Shown: positions 36,117 to 50,400, counted from the stretch's first letter. The stretch is DNA of 64,000 nt from Adineta steineri (GCA_905250115.1 CAJNOI010000006.1:1035526-1099525); one strand, 5' to 3'. The notes: generated from the sequence alone by a model not told the origin. Made by a program: numbers and translations.

Positions 36117-38458
36117 ATGCCTAACAAATGTTCGACACTCGTTCGTCGTAGACAGGATATCCTTAATCAACTTTCACGTAGCAATAGTGAAGGCAAACTT
36201 CAAGATGGTAAGATTACAAATAATTTATTCAATTTAGTTGTTTTTTTCAATTATAACGAGAATTTCTTTGTTGAAGTCATATATTAAAACAGAAAAAATA
36301 TCTTTACGATATCCTTCATATTTAATAAAAGGTTTTTAAAAAATTATTCTTTGATTCAATAGACAATATAATCAAGGGTTTTTTTAATATAAGTTTGTCA
36401 TTCTTCTTTTTTTTTGTATATAATAATATTATGAATATAAACAAATACATGAACTTTTTCAGTTGAACAACCTCAATAAAATAAACTAAATTCATTGGAA
36501 AAAAAATCACTTCGGAATAAAGATTATTATTACGTTTATGTGAATAGTTTTTAAAAAAAAAGTGCGGAGCGAAAAAAAAAGAATGAAGACGAATCCTTAA
36601 AATTACATATATTACACCTACGTTCATGAAATTCTATTATTATACAAACACAGATGTCCATCGTACGTGTTGTTGATGTTATTCTCTCATTTGAAATGAA
36701 AACTAAATGTAGGATAAAAAAAAACTCATCATATTTCAAAAGAAAACATGAATTATTTTAACCAATAGTAAATTAATGTATTGATTGTAATAATTTTTAT
36801 TAGATAAAATAATTTTCTACATATTAGAAAAACTTATTTTTATATGTATTAAGATATACTTGAAACTACTGCTGAATTATGTATAGCTGGTACTCGAAAA
36901 GCTCCTCCTTTTTTTCCAACACCAACACATCATGTACCAACAACTCCCACGACTCGTCGATCGAACTTTTTGCCAACTAATCGTGTTCACCCATCTCCTA
37001 ATCAAGTACATAATACACAATTACCAACAATACGATATGCAAAAGGTAGTAATGAACAACGAAATCATATACAAGATGAAACTCATTCACGTAGTACACG
37101 TTCAAAAACTCCTTTGGACAATTCTAGTCCAAAAAGTGGTGGTTATACACCATCTGCTTCTATGTCTTCTGTTTATAATGCACTTTCAAAACGATCAACA
37201 GAAAATCTTTTGAATGCATACGCTGGTTCTGAAGATAAAAATAGTTCAAATCCAGTATCACCTAGTTATCGATCACAACGATCTCATAAAACTAAAGAAA
37301 TTAAAAAGGATAGTACGAAACATACAACAGCACTTCAAAAACAATCGACTGATAGTGGAATTGATATTCGTTTTTCAAGTAGTTCAGGTGATACAAATCA
37401 TCTTCAACGAACTTCAGGAACATCTACACGACCTCGAACAAATACACAACAAGTACAAAATGAATCTCCTCGTACACAAGAAACAGTAACTAAAGATCGA
37501 ACAAATCATGGTAAATCAATTACATTAACAAATTAATTCTATAGAATTTTTATATTTACAAATTATTTTGTTTTAAGGACAACTTTATCAACGTCGTCCA
37601 AATAATGCTGCTAAAGCTCCAATAAAACAAAAAATTGATAAATATCGTCGTCGTACAGAAGTTACACAGGCTATCTATGGATATACATCAATCAATGCAG
37701 CTAATAATGATTTACCTAATACAAATTATTCAACATCGCATCGTCCAAAACCACCACCATCAACTCCAACCATGTCTGGTGGTACTATGATGTCAGCAGC
37801 TAAACTTCAAGCTCATCATGATGCTCTTTTTGAATCACTTAAATCAAAAGCTCCATATACATACGAGCCTTTAGTACATTATTCACATCAATATTCTCCA
37901 AATCCTGTTAAATCTCCACATTTATGTCCTAAACATCAGCAGATAACTTCCACATTACCAATATCAAATCCTCCAACTCCACTTGTTCATCTACGTCCAA
38001 GTTATGGAACTATACAAAATTTTGTTCCAACTAAATCTTCTCATCATAACCATCATCATCATCATCATACTAATACAAAAAATAATCAATATTTACCAAC
38101 ACCACCACCACCATCACAACAGTATTATACAATTAAACAGACACCAAATGCCAGCCCTAAATATCTTTCCTTAGCATCAGCAGCACCACATCATCCACCT
38201 ACATTAGATGATAATTTACTAAATGATGCTGATCAGCAAAAAAAATTACGTGTATTTAAATGGCTTAAAAATGTTGAAGAACATCGTTATGAACAAATAG
38301 ATCATGATGAATTACTAGATAAACAAACACTACGTATGATCGATCAAACAGATAATCTATCTCTCTATTCTGAGATAAGACTTGCTGTTGATGATTTACC
38401 ACCAAATTTAAGTAATGAACCATGTGAAAGAATTGCGACAATGGAATTTGAAAACTGA
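36117..38458 (+). CDS. Uncharacterised disordered protein with conserved-looking ends
   Basis: Three exons: 36117-36208, 36854-37512 and 37578-38458. All joins are in frame (D|DILETTAELCIAGTRK and HG|QLYQRRP). The product is about 540 residues. The N-terminal ~65 residues (LVRRRQDILNQLSRSNSEGK) and C-terminal ~85 residues (QQKKLRVFKWLKNVEEHRYE, then LYSEIRLAVDDLPPN) look ordered and alpha-helical. The middle is Ser/Thr/Pro/Gln/His-rich and disordered, with a His run at about 38045-38068. There is no signal peptide or membrane segment. No family could be named. The first intron (645 bp) is the longest in this gene and may hold regulatory sequence. Confidence 0.8.
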
Positions 38459-39507
38459 TAAAAACAAAGAAGAAGAAAAAGGAACTGTGATATATGCATT
38501 CATATACAATATTGATGTATATCTGTTACATTTTTAAGGAAGACTGTTTTACAATCACTATACGACGTTTTTTTTGTGATAAGAAAAGAACTAAGTTTTT
38601 TTTAGTATTTAAAGAAATATATAAGCAGATTTTGTCACTATTTTACAAGTCTTTTATCATTATTAGTTCTAATATGATTAACGTATTTGTATACATTAGT
38701 TTAATGCAGAATTGAGTACTTGATCATATTTGAATAGTTCATCTAGATTTAATCATGTCTTAACTTTACAATTCTTTCGAAAGAGTATTGATCAGACAAA
38801 TCTTATATTTCTACTTTTAATATGAAAGAAACTATCAATCTCTATTCTCAAGAAGTTCATTTATTTATTATATAATAATGACTACAAAAGAATATTTTCA
38901 TTTGTAATTGCATTTTATATTGATTAATTTTCTGTGAACATGTAGTTACAAATTATATATTATTTTATATCATTACAAGCTTCTTTTGTTGGTAACCAGT
39001 TCTTTTCCATTAATTAAGCATTATAATCGTCTAAGTTCTTTCCTATTGACTTATTCTATTTTTAGTATATTTATTAGACACATACTATAAAAATTAATTC
39101 TCTAAGGATTTTATACTTTCTCACATAAATATACATCGAAAAAAAGTAGAACATGCGCTCCATCCAACATGTATCATAATGAGAATTACAAGTGAACTAT
39201 CATCGATTGTTATATTATAAAAATTACTCTACAAGATTCAAATATTATAAAATATACATATTCGGTAAGTAATAAGATATCCTGAGAACAATGAATAAAA
39301 TTTTTAGTCTTGGTATTAACTTGAGATATATTATATTACTTCTAAACTAAACATGTAAAAGAGATAATTGTATATTTTGAGAAAATATGCCGAAGAAGAA
39401 TATTAAGACAACACTTTTTTAAGGTATATATTAATTATTGATTGATTCACAAATATAGTTTACGATAATTGTAATTTAAAGAAAGAAATTTCTCTAAACT
39501 AAATATT
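38459..39507. other. Intergenic spacer
   Basis: A 1.05-kb A+T-rich region between the convergent disordered-protein gene and the GST gene; nothing coding was recognised. Confidence 0.6.
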
Positions 39508-40382
39508 TCATTCCATTGCTTGAACTGTTTTCCATGATACTCTTGCTGTAATTTTATCCCACCATTGTTTAACATGTGGTCGAGATTCGAATAGATTACC
39601 TTCACCTAGTTTAACTAACCATGCACCATAAGGTAAATGAAATAAATCAGCCAATGTAAAAGTCTATATAAAATCTGATTACTAATAGAAGATAAAAAAA
39701 TCGTTTTTCCCTACTTCACCAGCTAAATATGGTTGTTTTGATAAGATCTTTTCATAAACATCCAAATTTGTATTCAATTGTTTTTTGTATTCAGCTACTT
39801 TTGTTTCATCTGCTTCACCTTGTCCTTTCATTCTGGAATTAAAAAACGATGTATACATGAAAATTTTAGAAAATACAAAATTACTTTTTAAAAACTCGTT
39901 CAAAAACAATACCACTAGCATAAGGATCAAAATAAGATATTTCTGTTGATGCAGCTTGTTCAAATAATCCTTGTGCTTTAGCATCTTTAGTAGGTATTAA
40001 TTCTGCGCCTTTACCTTTATATTGTGTTTCCAAGTAACGACAGATAGCTCGTGATTCTATATAGAAGAAGAAAAACATGAATCAATACAAGTAAATAATA
40101 ATTTAGACAAACCATAAACTTTGAAACCATTTTCATCAATTAATACAGGAATAACACCAAATGGATTTTTCTCTTCCAAATAATTTTTACTCTAGAAAAA
40201 TGAATTTTATTTTTAAGAAAAAAACTTCATTTATTTCTTTATTTTACTTTATGTTCACCACCAGCAAAATCTATTGATACAAGTTTAAAACTAAGTCCTT
40301 TTTCAGTTAATGCTGCTATTACACGTTGAGTACATGTCGACATCGACAGACCATATAAAGTAATTTTTGCTTTATTTTCCAT
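39508..40382 (-). CDS. Phi-class-like glutathione S-transferase
   Basis: Five exons separated by ~50-65 bp introns, giving about 215 residues, the usual cytosolic GST length. The N-terminal thioredoxin-like domain has ITLYGLSMSTCTQRVIAAL, with a Ser at the position of the phi/theta-class catalytic Ser. It continues with NPFGVIPVLIDENG and the glutathione-binding ESRAICRYL. The helical domain has FDPYASGIVFERVFKK, LDVYEKILSKQPYLAGE, FTLADLFHLPYGAWLV and RPHVKQWWDKITAR. The FDP...VFE, LDVYE and ESRAI strings match phi-class enzymes of plants and fungi more closely than animal classes. The family conjugates glutathione to electrophiles or reduces peroxides. Phi GSTs are generally absent from animals, so horizontal origin is suspected. 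The introns argue against contamination. Confidence 0.88.
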
Positions 40383-40737
40383 AAAAATATTTTTAACTAA
40401 AAGTCTATAATGAAATATTTATTACCAATTTTTAGATTTATATATGATATCGTGAATAGATGACAGAGAAAAAATGCTTTGTCATTCTAGTGAGAAACCA
40501 TAAAAAACGAGAAGAAAAAGGAAAGAATGGTTGAAAGCAGGTGAAATGTGTGATGTATATCAGAAGCATATCTTTTTTTTCCTATATGACGTTCTATTCA
40601 TGACCCGCTGTTGTCATGGAGATTTTTTCTTTACATGTATTGAGTACATTACTCGAATAGAATTCATTATTTTATATTTTTATGTTTACAAAAAAAGAAA
40701 GTTAAAAATTAAATATATTGATTATCATTTAAAATTC
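40383..40737. other. Intergenic spacer (GST promoter / RIBC 3' UTR)
   Basis: No coding sequence was recognised; both flanking genes are on the minus strand. Confidence 0.55.
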
Positions 40738-42125
40738 CTATCGACTAGTTGTATTAAATTGTTCGTAAAAAGCAGCAGTAGGTGTGGAACGATATAGAAT
40801 TGTATTTAGATAATTTTGATATTCATTTTGTTGCTTAGCAAGTTTTTTATTTTCATCAGCTAAATGATGACGAATTTGTCGATTATTTTCTTCTATTTTT
40901 TGTTCAGTTATTATAGCTTGTTTAGCTAATGCATTTGCATATTGCTCCCAGATTTTATCGAAATCTTTTTGTGTATTGTTAATCTTCTAAAACAAGTACG
41001 ATATTAAAAAGAAAAGAAGTGCCAGATGAAAGAGTATGTACTTGACGTTCATCAATTTGTACTAATTGTTGACGTCGAATATCATCTAATTGATCTTTAG
41101 TCATTCCTTTCCATCGGTCAACGATAATATGACAACGAGAATCAAGTATATCCGTTGAATTTTCTGTTAGCATATCACTAAATGCCGTATTAGCTATTTC
41201 AGCTAATCGTTCTTCTGTCTCTCGTGTTTTTCGTTCATTCTCCCGAATCTTTGCTTCATTAGCCTATAAAAAAATTATAATTTACTTCTTTTGTTCTCAT
41301 AGTTACTTAATGGTACAAGTATTTCATTATAATTTCGTGTTGCTATTTCTATTGCTCGATGACAATCATTTTCACTTTGTTCAAATGAATCACTTCGTTC
41401 ATTTAATTCCATTTGTTTATAATCATATAGAAGATTAGCCAGACGCTCTTGTTCATCATTTTTTGTTTTAATCATTATCTAAAATATTTCATAAATTTAT
41501 ATTATTAACGATCAATCGAAAATCTTACTTGTGTATCAAAATATTTCTTCAATTGTTCTTTTTGAGCTTTTCTTCGTACAGATCCTTGAAGATCTTCACC
41601 AGCAAATATTTGACCTGATGATGGACCTAAACGAGCATCATCATCATTTATTCGTGATGGTGTTAAATATTTCCAGCTATTCGGATTATTTAAATCCCAT
41701 TCTTTAGCATCTTCAGGTTTTTGATATAAACGACGGTATTCATTTAATTCTTGTGCATCTTGACGTTGCTGAGAAAGTTCTTCTTGTTCATGATCTATTA
41801 ATTTTGAATCATTACGTATCATTTCACGATCTAAAGAATTTTAAATTATTTGTAAATAAAAAATTTCTTTGATATCTACTAAAAGCATTATTTCGTTGTT
41901 TTTCTAATTCTTTTAAACGTCTTCGTTCTTCAACTTGTTCATCAAGACTTATCTTATCAATCTGAATATTTCTATAGAATTTATTTCAAAATGAATTGTT
42001 TAACCTACACCAATTGTTCGATATTTATCATTAAAAATACGTGATAAACGTTCTTTTTCTTGATGTCGACGTCGTTCTATAGCAGCTTGTTCTTTAATAT
42101 TAATTGGTAAATTTAAAAGAAACAT
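40738..42125 (-). CDS. RIBC2: RIBC (RIB43A-like) doublet-microtubule inner protein
   Basis: Six exons, with introns at about 40988-41039, 41265-41296, 41480-41530, 41830-41880 and 41960-42008. The start ATG at 42123-42125 gives MFLLNLPINIKEQAAIERRR, then SRIFNDKYRTIGVDKISLDE, the classic RIB43A N-terminus. The middle has SRINDDDARLGPSSGQIFAG followed by EDLQ, and the rest is long charged coiled coil ending AAFYEQFNTTSR. Length of about 375 residues fits RIBC1/RIBC2. The family lies inside the A-tubule of ciliary doublets and stabilises the wall. I favour RIBC2, but RIBC1 cannot be excluded by eye. It is the third ciliary gene in the window, though not next to the CFAP221/CCDC181 pair. Confidence 0.9.
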
Positions 42126-44784
42126 ATTTTTTCTAAACGATTATTCAGAGAAATCTTTAACTATTTAAATAACTAAATACACCAAAAGATTTTGATTGTT
42201 CATTATCATTGTCAAATAAATGCGTTTTTTTTGTCCTATTCAAAATATTTCGCGCTAATTTTATCAGATGAACTTTCATTGTTTAATTGTCAAGGTTAAA
42301 ACTATTGTTTTTTTTTCTCATCTATCAGAAGTATATAGATTCTGTTCTTAAATAATAAACTAAACTCCCCTTGCTGTCAATTAATATAGACATTAAGTAG
42401 ATAGTTCGAGTGCCCTTAAATATAACAGCATGAAATATTCCACCTAGGATGATATAATTACAAATTCAAGAACATTTATCATTTTTAATATTCATTTTAA
42501 AAATAATATAAAAAAAAAGATACTCCTAAGTGCCCTCTTTTGTATTTCAAAAATGCTATGATTTTGACTACAATCAAAGATTGTTCAAAAAAATATCTTT
42601 TTGTTGATGTTGTCTAAGTAATTAGCATGAACAATAGAAATGAAAAAGAAATCTGCTAAAATGAATTCAATTTAGATTTCTTTTAACTTCNNNNNNNNNN
42701 GAGCATGCACATGCCTGCTTGTAATATTATCATAATCAAAAGAGCGACTTATGATCATTGAGCTCCTTTATATTCGTTGTTTTGCACATACACGTACATA
42801 TAAAGATAGATAAGGTGAACTGCTTTTTTCTTTTTTTTTTCTTCTTTTCTTGTCTAATTGCAGACGATCGTAATGCACGAGTGCTAGATGAAACATACTT
42901 ATATTCACACACTTTATTCCATATCTTAGGTGATAATCATCAAAAGAAGGGAGTGAGCTAGAGGCAAAGATTGCTTATAAGATCTTTAACTATTTGTTAA
43001 GAATTATTATTATCAATAATTCTAATCGAATATGTTATTTATGCAAATCTATAACTATAATAAAAGTCATAAGAATTGATTTCTTTTTCGTGTTACCTAG
43101 AGAATTCATTTGTCATTCCTCTACATCAACAGCTTGCTCACATTTTCACGACAAGACAATGAAATTTATTCACACCTGAACGATGTATAGTGTGAGAAAA
43201 TCAAATTTTCACGGCAAGAAAACAATCAATTATCAATTGATGACATGACCACATACATATATATATATGTATAGAAAAAAAAAGGTGGAAAACAATTTTC
43301 TTTCCTGAATGTATTATTCTCATGACAAGTGTATAACTCATCATATTGACTTCTGGTAAGACATTAGCTTTAAGGCATAAGTTTGCTTATCAAGTCATTC
43401 GATCATTAGTTTCAATACGTCACTTCATATTGAAGTAGAGAAGACGAGACATGACGAGATGGAGATGTCAACTAATGTAGATGCGGAAATGATTGTATTG
43501 GCCTTATCATTATCACTGTTGTGATATTGTATCGTTGATGTACATCTTTCGATTGTTGAGAACAATTTGTTCCTCTATTGTTCTCATTTTAAACATGCAC
43601 ATATGTATATCTATATATACACATCCGGACGACATATAAACTTCCTACTATTGAAACTACATATCTCCTACTGTGAGAATCTAATTTTTTTTTCTTCGAG
43701 CAATATGTCTCGAAAGCCAAAAAAAAGAAAAAAGAAAATGAGAGAGAGGGGGCAAGAATGGGTGAACAGCATCTCTAATTGAAGTGACAGTTGACGTAAG
43801 TGTATTGCAACTTGAAATTCATCATGTATTCTGCTCATTCTTTTTCCTATTGTTCTTAGTAGTTAACTGAAGAAGAGTGACCATACGACATACGATTACA
43901 AGAAAATTACAGAGACCCTTCTCTCACGAGACACAAAAGCACAAAATTAATGAGATGGAATTTGTATGTGTCGTTTTTTATGCTTCTTCTTTTTTTTTCT
44001 TTTTGTTTCATTCGTAATAGAGTTCAACATAGTCATCATCATCATCATTTTATCTAGTTTTCACATAAATATGTGATCTTCTTTCTAACCATATTTATTC
44101 TTTTCCTTTTTTGCGTATCAAATGTTGATCATATGGTACACCTGCTAATGACCTTTCGAAAGAATCTGATTCGATTGTGTAAGAGATGTATATATTAGTC
44201 CAGAAAAGATCAGAGCTCAGTCAGTGGCGGGATACCATTTATAATGATCGATGGGTGCAGACAAGCCGGGTGTCACCTATCTTCTCCATTTTTTTTTCCG
44301 GAATGATCATGATGATGTAAAACAAGGCGACGACGTATGCGCGCTGTTTGTACACATAGATCTTATATTTTCTCTTTCTTTAGATAGAGATAGTAGATAG
44401 AGAAAGAACAAGAGTCAAGCCAATTGCATTTTTCTCTTTTCTCCTTCTCCCTCTCTCTCGCTCGTTGAACGTGCTAGAATAAGAGAAAAGAAAAAAAGAG
44501 TGTTCACTTTGAAATCAAATATCACTCAACAAGCTGCTGTATTTTCTCTCTACATACTTCAACACTTCTCGAAAAGAATGTTGCTACTGGTATAGCAAAT
44601 CTAATCAGTAATAAAGGTGAGATAAAAAAAAAGACGAAGAAGAATAATTTTCATCACATTCGAGATTCCATTGCGATTGAAAATTAAGCCAGATGGTACT
44701 TTTGACTTTTTTATTTCTATTAATGATTCATTGATCATTCCGCAGCTGTTTTTAAATTCTTTTAGATTTATAAAATAAAAGAAA
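42126..44784. other. 2.7-kb gene-free region with a scaffold gap
   Basis: No exon with a plausible frame and splice sites was recognised on either strand. It contains the 10-N gap, an ATC triplet run at about 44036-44050, and CT/GA-rich tracts near 44360-44470. A 40-codon ORF at about 42165-42290 (minus) precedes RIBC but does not splice into it in frame. Confidence 0.55.
42691..42700. other. Scaffold gap of 10 N
   Basis: Ten Ns in a gene-free region. True gap size and the continuity of the two sides cannot be judged from sequence. Confidence 0.98.
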
Positions 44785-47499
44785 ATGTATATTCAATTGA
44801 TCTTAATGACTCTTATCCCTATTCATTATTGCCAAATAGATTTTCAAACGATTTGTCAAGCCGGTATTCGACAAGATAATACAAAGTAAGATCATAAAAT
44901 ATTTCCGAAGAAAAAGAAATTCTTATTATTAAATTTAGTTATATTCATTGTGGTCGTAAACAATTAAGTGAAGTACCAAATTTTTCTCGTACAACAAATA
45001 CAGTTTATGATGAACTTGTTTTAAATGATAATCAAATAACTTCAATATCACGAAATGCATTTCAAGGTCTTCGTGTAAAACGTTTAAATTTATCTGGAAA
45101 TAAAATTCGTTCAATTGATTCACGTGCATTTATTGAATTAGCAAATTATCTTGAAGAATTAATTATTGAATTTGATTCAACTATTCTTCATGAAATACCC
45201 GATGCTATTCGAACAAATTTAATAAATTTACGTTCATTAAAATTAATCAATCTTAATTTAACTATTTTACTTAATCATACATTTATAAAATATCGTAAAT
45301 TAGAAGATTTATCCATAATAAAATCGAATATAAAATCAATTGAATCCAATGCATTTTATTCCTTAAATAATTTACGTTCATTACATCTTGATCATAATCA
45401 ATTAAGTGATTCAATCTGGTTTGATTTAACAAAATATTTACAAAATCTAGAAATCTTAACATTAAGTCAAAATAATTTTCATTATTTAAAAGAAAATTTT
45501 CTTTCGAAACATTTAAAAATTCTTGATCTATCATCAAATGGTATCCAAATCATCGAAAAGAATTTTTTCGAAAATTTATCATTATTAGAAAAACTTTATT
45601 TACAAAATAATGAAATTAATTCATTACAATTAACATTTTTAACATTATTAAAACAATTAAAAGAATTAAATTTAGATTTTAATCGTTTAACATTTCTTCC
45701 GGAAAACTTGTTTCAATTCAATAATAAACTTTTATATTTATCATTACAAGGAAATGATTTAAATTATTTAACAAATAAATCCTTCTTTGGGTTAAAATAT
45801 TTAACATATTTAAATTTAGCACGTAATCGTTTACAATTTCAAATCAATCAACAACCATTTCAACATTTAAATTCATTAGAAATATTAAATTTAGATCGTA
45901 ATATACAATTAAATCTATCGAAAAATATTTTCTTTGGTTTACAAAATCAATTAATTGAATTATCATTACAAAATTGTAATTTAACAACCATCGATTCATT
46001 AAATAATCCATTTTATTTATTTCATAAACTTCAACGTTTAAAATTATCATCAAATTATTTTCAAGAATTACCTAATGAATTCCTCATACATTTAAAAGAT
46101 TCATTAATATCCATTGATTTACAAAGAAATGCTTTACGTACGATACCAAATTTATTTGGTAAAAATTTTAATACATCAAAATTAACAGATTTTGATTTAA
46201 GTTCAAATCATCTATGTACATTAGATAAATTCGATTTATATCAATATAAAAATTTAAAAACAATCGGTTTAAATGGTAATCCATTACATTGTGATTGTCA
46301 ATTAATATGGCTTAAACAATGGTTAATAAAAAATTATGATTATGATTTAATAAAATTTCTTCAATGGACATGTACAACACCGGCGAAACTTTTTGGAAAA
46401 CAATTAACAATTATTGATGAACAAGATATGATTTGTAATGAAAATGAATATTCCAAATGTAATCAAAATAAAAAACATTTTTTTAATAGGTAAGCTTCTT
46501 CCTCATAAAATTAATTGAAAGGTAATACAGACCGGATTCGGAAATAACATATTATTCAATGTGCAAAAAAATATATTATTCCTACCAAAATAGAATCAAA
46601 AACTTTCCGTTTCCGGAGATTTTACTAATCATATGATAGAAACATTTTGCATCTGCTATATAATTCAATCTCATGTTAGATTTTATTCCCATTGAGACTA
46701 TTTCTGAAGGTTATTTTTATTATGTAGATCAACAAATACACAATCGACATCCATTAAAAGTACAACAATGACAACGACGACGACGACATTACAATCATCT
46801 TCATCATTTAATGAATTAGTAATCAATGATATATCCTATAATCCAAATGGTATGTTAACTATAACATGGGAATATATGTTATTAACATTACCACGATATA
46901 TACATTTACAAATCTATTATGAAAATAATCATCATGTTATATTACAACGTTTAATTGATGGTGAACAACGTTCAATTGAAATTGATATTAAAGATTATTT
47001 AAAAGAATATTCATCAATATATATGATTTGTCTTAATATTCGACATAATAAATATTGTCGTAATATACAATTAGAACAAATAAAATCTTCATCATCAATT
47101 ATTCTATCATCAAATACACAAGATAATTATCAATCATTACAATTTTTTTATCTTCTTGGTGGAATATGTCTTGGAGCTATACTTGTTTGTATTATACTTA
47201 TTATTGTTTGTTGTTGGCGTATACGTCGTATATCAAGAGAAAAATTATCAAATTCAATTGAAAAATTACCAACAAATACTTTATATCATCCACCACCACA
47301 TTCATCAATATTTTATCGTCCATTAAATATTATAAGTTACCCACAACAACATCAACAAAGTTGTGATACAAGTGAATGTTCAATACATTCATCGACTGAT
47401 ACAAGTCAAATAGCAAGTGATTCTTATCATATATATCAACAAATACCATCTGTATATAATTGTCAAATACATCCGACAAGAACACATATTCTAATATAA
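44785..47499 (+). CDS. LRR-FN3 single-pass receptor
   Basis: Three exons: 44785-44885, 44939-46489 and 46738-47499. The product is about 800 residues. A signal peptide (MYIQLILMTLIPIHYC) is followed by a short Cys-containing cap and roughly 15 leucine-rich repeats (LVLNDNQITSISRNAFQGL is the first). A typical LRRCT cap follows: GNPLHCDCQLIWLKQWL, then further Cys residues. Next come a Thr/Ser stalk, a fibronectin type III-like domain (MLTITWEYMLL, YMICLNIR), and one membrane helix (YLLGGICLGAILVCIILIIV). The ~90-residue cytoplasmic tail is rich in Ser, Tyr and Gln. The architecture matches the LRFN/LRIT type of neuronal adhesion receptor, though orthology cannot be assigned. Almost the whole LRR array sits in one 1.55-kb exon. 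Confidence 0.88.
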
Positions 47500-50400
47500 C
47501 GAGAAAAAGAAAAGAATTTAATTTATATCTATTTTTTGCTTGGGTGCAATAATTATTCGTTTTCATTTTGCTTTGTTGAACAAGTCAATATGTGTGTGTG
47601 TATATGTGTGTGTTGAGTTTTTATAGTAATAATAATAAAAAAAAAGAATTCTTTGTCATGAGAAGAAAATGAATTATAAACGGAAATCCTTTGACGCATG
47701 CATCAATGTTTTAATATACATTTCAAGGTTGATTTTTAATGTATTAAACAAAAGAATGTATATCTACTCAGATTTCTTTCATGCAATAGTAACTATCTTT
47801 TTCTTTTTGTTCTTAGTATATAATTATGTCAGATTTCTTTTAATATATTTAAAGATTACAATAGAACAAAATGCTTGAATGTCTATTAGCAGAAGTATTA
47901 AATACCGCTGACCTTTTCCTCTAATAAATATATATATATATATGTGTGTACATATTTTCTATGTATAGACATAGAGTGGAATGAAGCTTTAGGGCGATTT
48001 ATCGTTGTCTGAAATTAACGATTTCCGTGCGCGCGTGTGCATATATGTGCGTGTTTGTCAATGTCTTGTTTTTGCTATTTCCTTTTTGTTCAATCTCCTC
48101 CTCCTTCTTCTCATTTAACATATATATGTACGCCTCGATCACAATTAGAAGCACATCTGTTGAATAAACAGGCGACGACTAAAAAACTTTCGAAGAATTT
48201 ATATAAACATGCAGAAGAATGATAATAAGAAAGCTCAAGGCTATTTGTGCATTTCTTTATTCTTTTCGTCACAAACATAACATTACTAAAAAGTATTCAA
48301 GTGTTTAAACTATTTGACATGATGTCTCTGTCATTTATCAGTTTTCTTTTTTCGAAGAAATATAAAAAAAAAAAAAAGAAAGAATTGTTGTAAATGATCT
48401 CTGGTCTTTTTCATTTTTGATCGATACACATCTATCGATTGTTTGACAACAAACATGAATGAATAAGAGATTAGAACGAAAGGCCTAAGCTATTTTATAT
48501 AGATATGATCAAACGATATTTTGTCGTCTCGTCTATCGTACAGGTGTGAACAACTCATTAGTATTTTGTCTACTGCTGTTCATTGAAGTGACAACAATCT
48601 ATATTCTATTAAAATACAGTTTTGTCAAGGAAGTATATATATATATTCAATGCATACTTATGGAATAATAAGACAATTAAAATAGAAGAAAAGAAAAACA
48701 CATCTTTCTTCCGAATAGTGCACTTAAAGCTATATATGAACAATAACAAAATCTATTCCCTATGTGAATAAAATTTTCCTTTTTCTCGATTTCATATGTT
48801 TGTTTGATGTTATTTCAAGTGAATTCGCTAATATTATATTGCCCTATGGTCAATGATTAACTAGTTATTTAGATGAAATAAGAAAAGAGCATATTTCTTC
48901 TTTCACTTGTATCGAAAGCATTAAAATCAAAATCCGCTCATCATTCGTTTGTTGTCCATATGCATGTCAAATGAGTTCAATGAGTAATGACGCGTGTATT
49001 TAAATTTAAAATTGAAATAAGCCATTCTCTGTCATTGTGTTAAACATGTTTGTCACACTTGATTGAACGTTTCATTTTGAAACAAATAAAAAAAAAAGAA
49101 ATCTCATGAAAATGAACTCAGTCAAATGACAATAAAAACTAATCGAGCGACAATTTTTTTTGCACAACTTCAATAGAATTATATTTCCTTGTTATTTAGA
49201 TATTTGAAACATATTGATGTTGAATATGATTGACAGACAAGCAACAATCTTCCTTTCAATGAATCGATCAATCGATCGATCGGCAATGAAAATAAAAATC
49301 ATAATTTTCCTATACTACTTATAGATCTGTCTATCTATCTATCTGTCTGTCTATCTGTCGATGTCTGTTGTCATCAATTACATTTCTTATGATGATCAAT
49401 GAAGAACATTGAATACCTACTGTGTTTAAGCAGACAGAAGGACAACAGTCGTGTTTTTACAGTCTTATTCTCATTTACAATCAAAACAAATATGTTCAAT
49501 GTTCATCGTTCTTTTTACATGTTGATAGACTATTATACTTCCAGCTGAGATCAAATAATGTATATATTTTGACATATGTATATAGTTTAATGTGTTAAGA
49601 AAAATCAAAATTTTTAACTACATTTTGTTATTGTTATATGTGCTTTTCGAAAATCAAATATCCATTTCATTGGAATGAATATAGCCTGAAGGTGTATAAT
49701 GATATTGTTATGCTTATACACATTTATTTTTTGGAATGTTGTCTATCTAGAGATTAAGAATACATATGTGTTGATGTATGTGTTAGATTAAAATGTTATG
49801 AATTGTTTATTGAATAGAATAGTTCCATGTTTCGAAAAAGAAAGAAAAGATTCGATAGATAGATTTGATACAAAAGATCAAAGTTAGTAGTTTTAAATGA
49901 TTAAAACGACGATCATTAAGTATGATATTTTATTGATAAATATATTCATAATGAAACTAACTATTAAGTTGTCAAAATGTTCATTTATCATTCGTGTTAT
50001 CAAATGAATAATGATTTATTTATGTAAAATTGTTTGTTTAAAAGATGTACCGTTTTTTTTTGTGGGAGGTAAAATCAATTGTAAAGAAGACACATTTCTG
50101 AATAATACAAAACGAATTCAAATGTATTGAAAACTTCAAACGTCTCAATAATCGATTTTTTTAAAAAACTTTTCATTATCTAAACGGATATAACAAGTCA
50201 ATTTGATCAATATTTGTGTTCTTTTGACTTAATAACTATGTTGAATGACAACTGAAGAGGGCGTCACATACCGACACATTTTCAAATTTTATCAAAAAAA
50301 GTGTTATCATACAAATATAAAGAATTCGTCGGATTAGGTGTTATCAACACCTTTCATTTATCAATATGTATAAACATATATCTATATATTCTAATTATAT

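Noticed and set aside
42165..42290. 40-codon ORF upstream of RIBC on the minus strand, considered as a first exon
   Set aside because: No GT donor in it joins the RIBC exon in frame; at most an upstream ORF in the leader.
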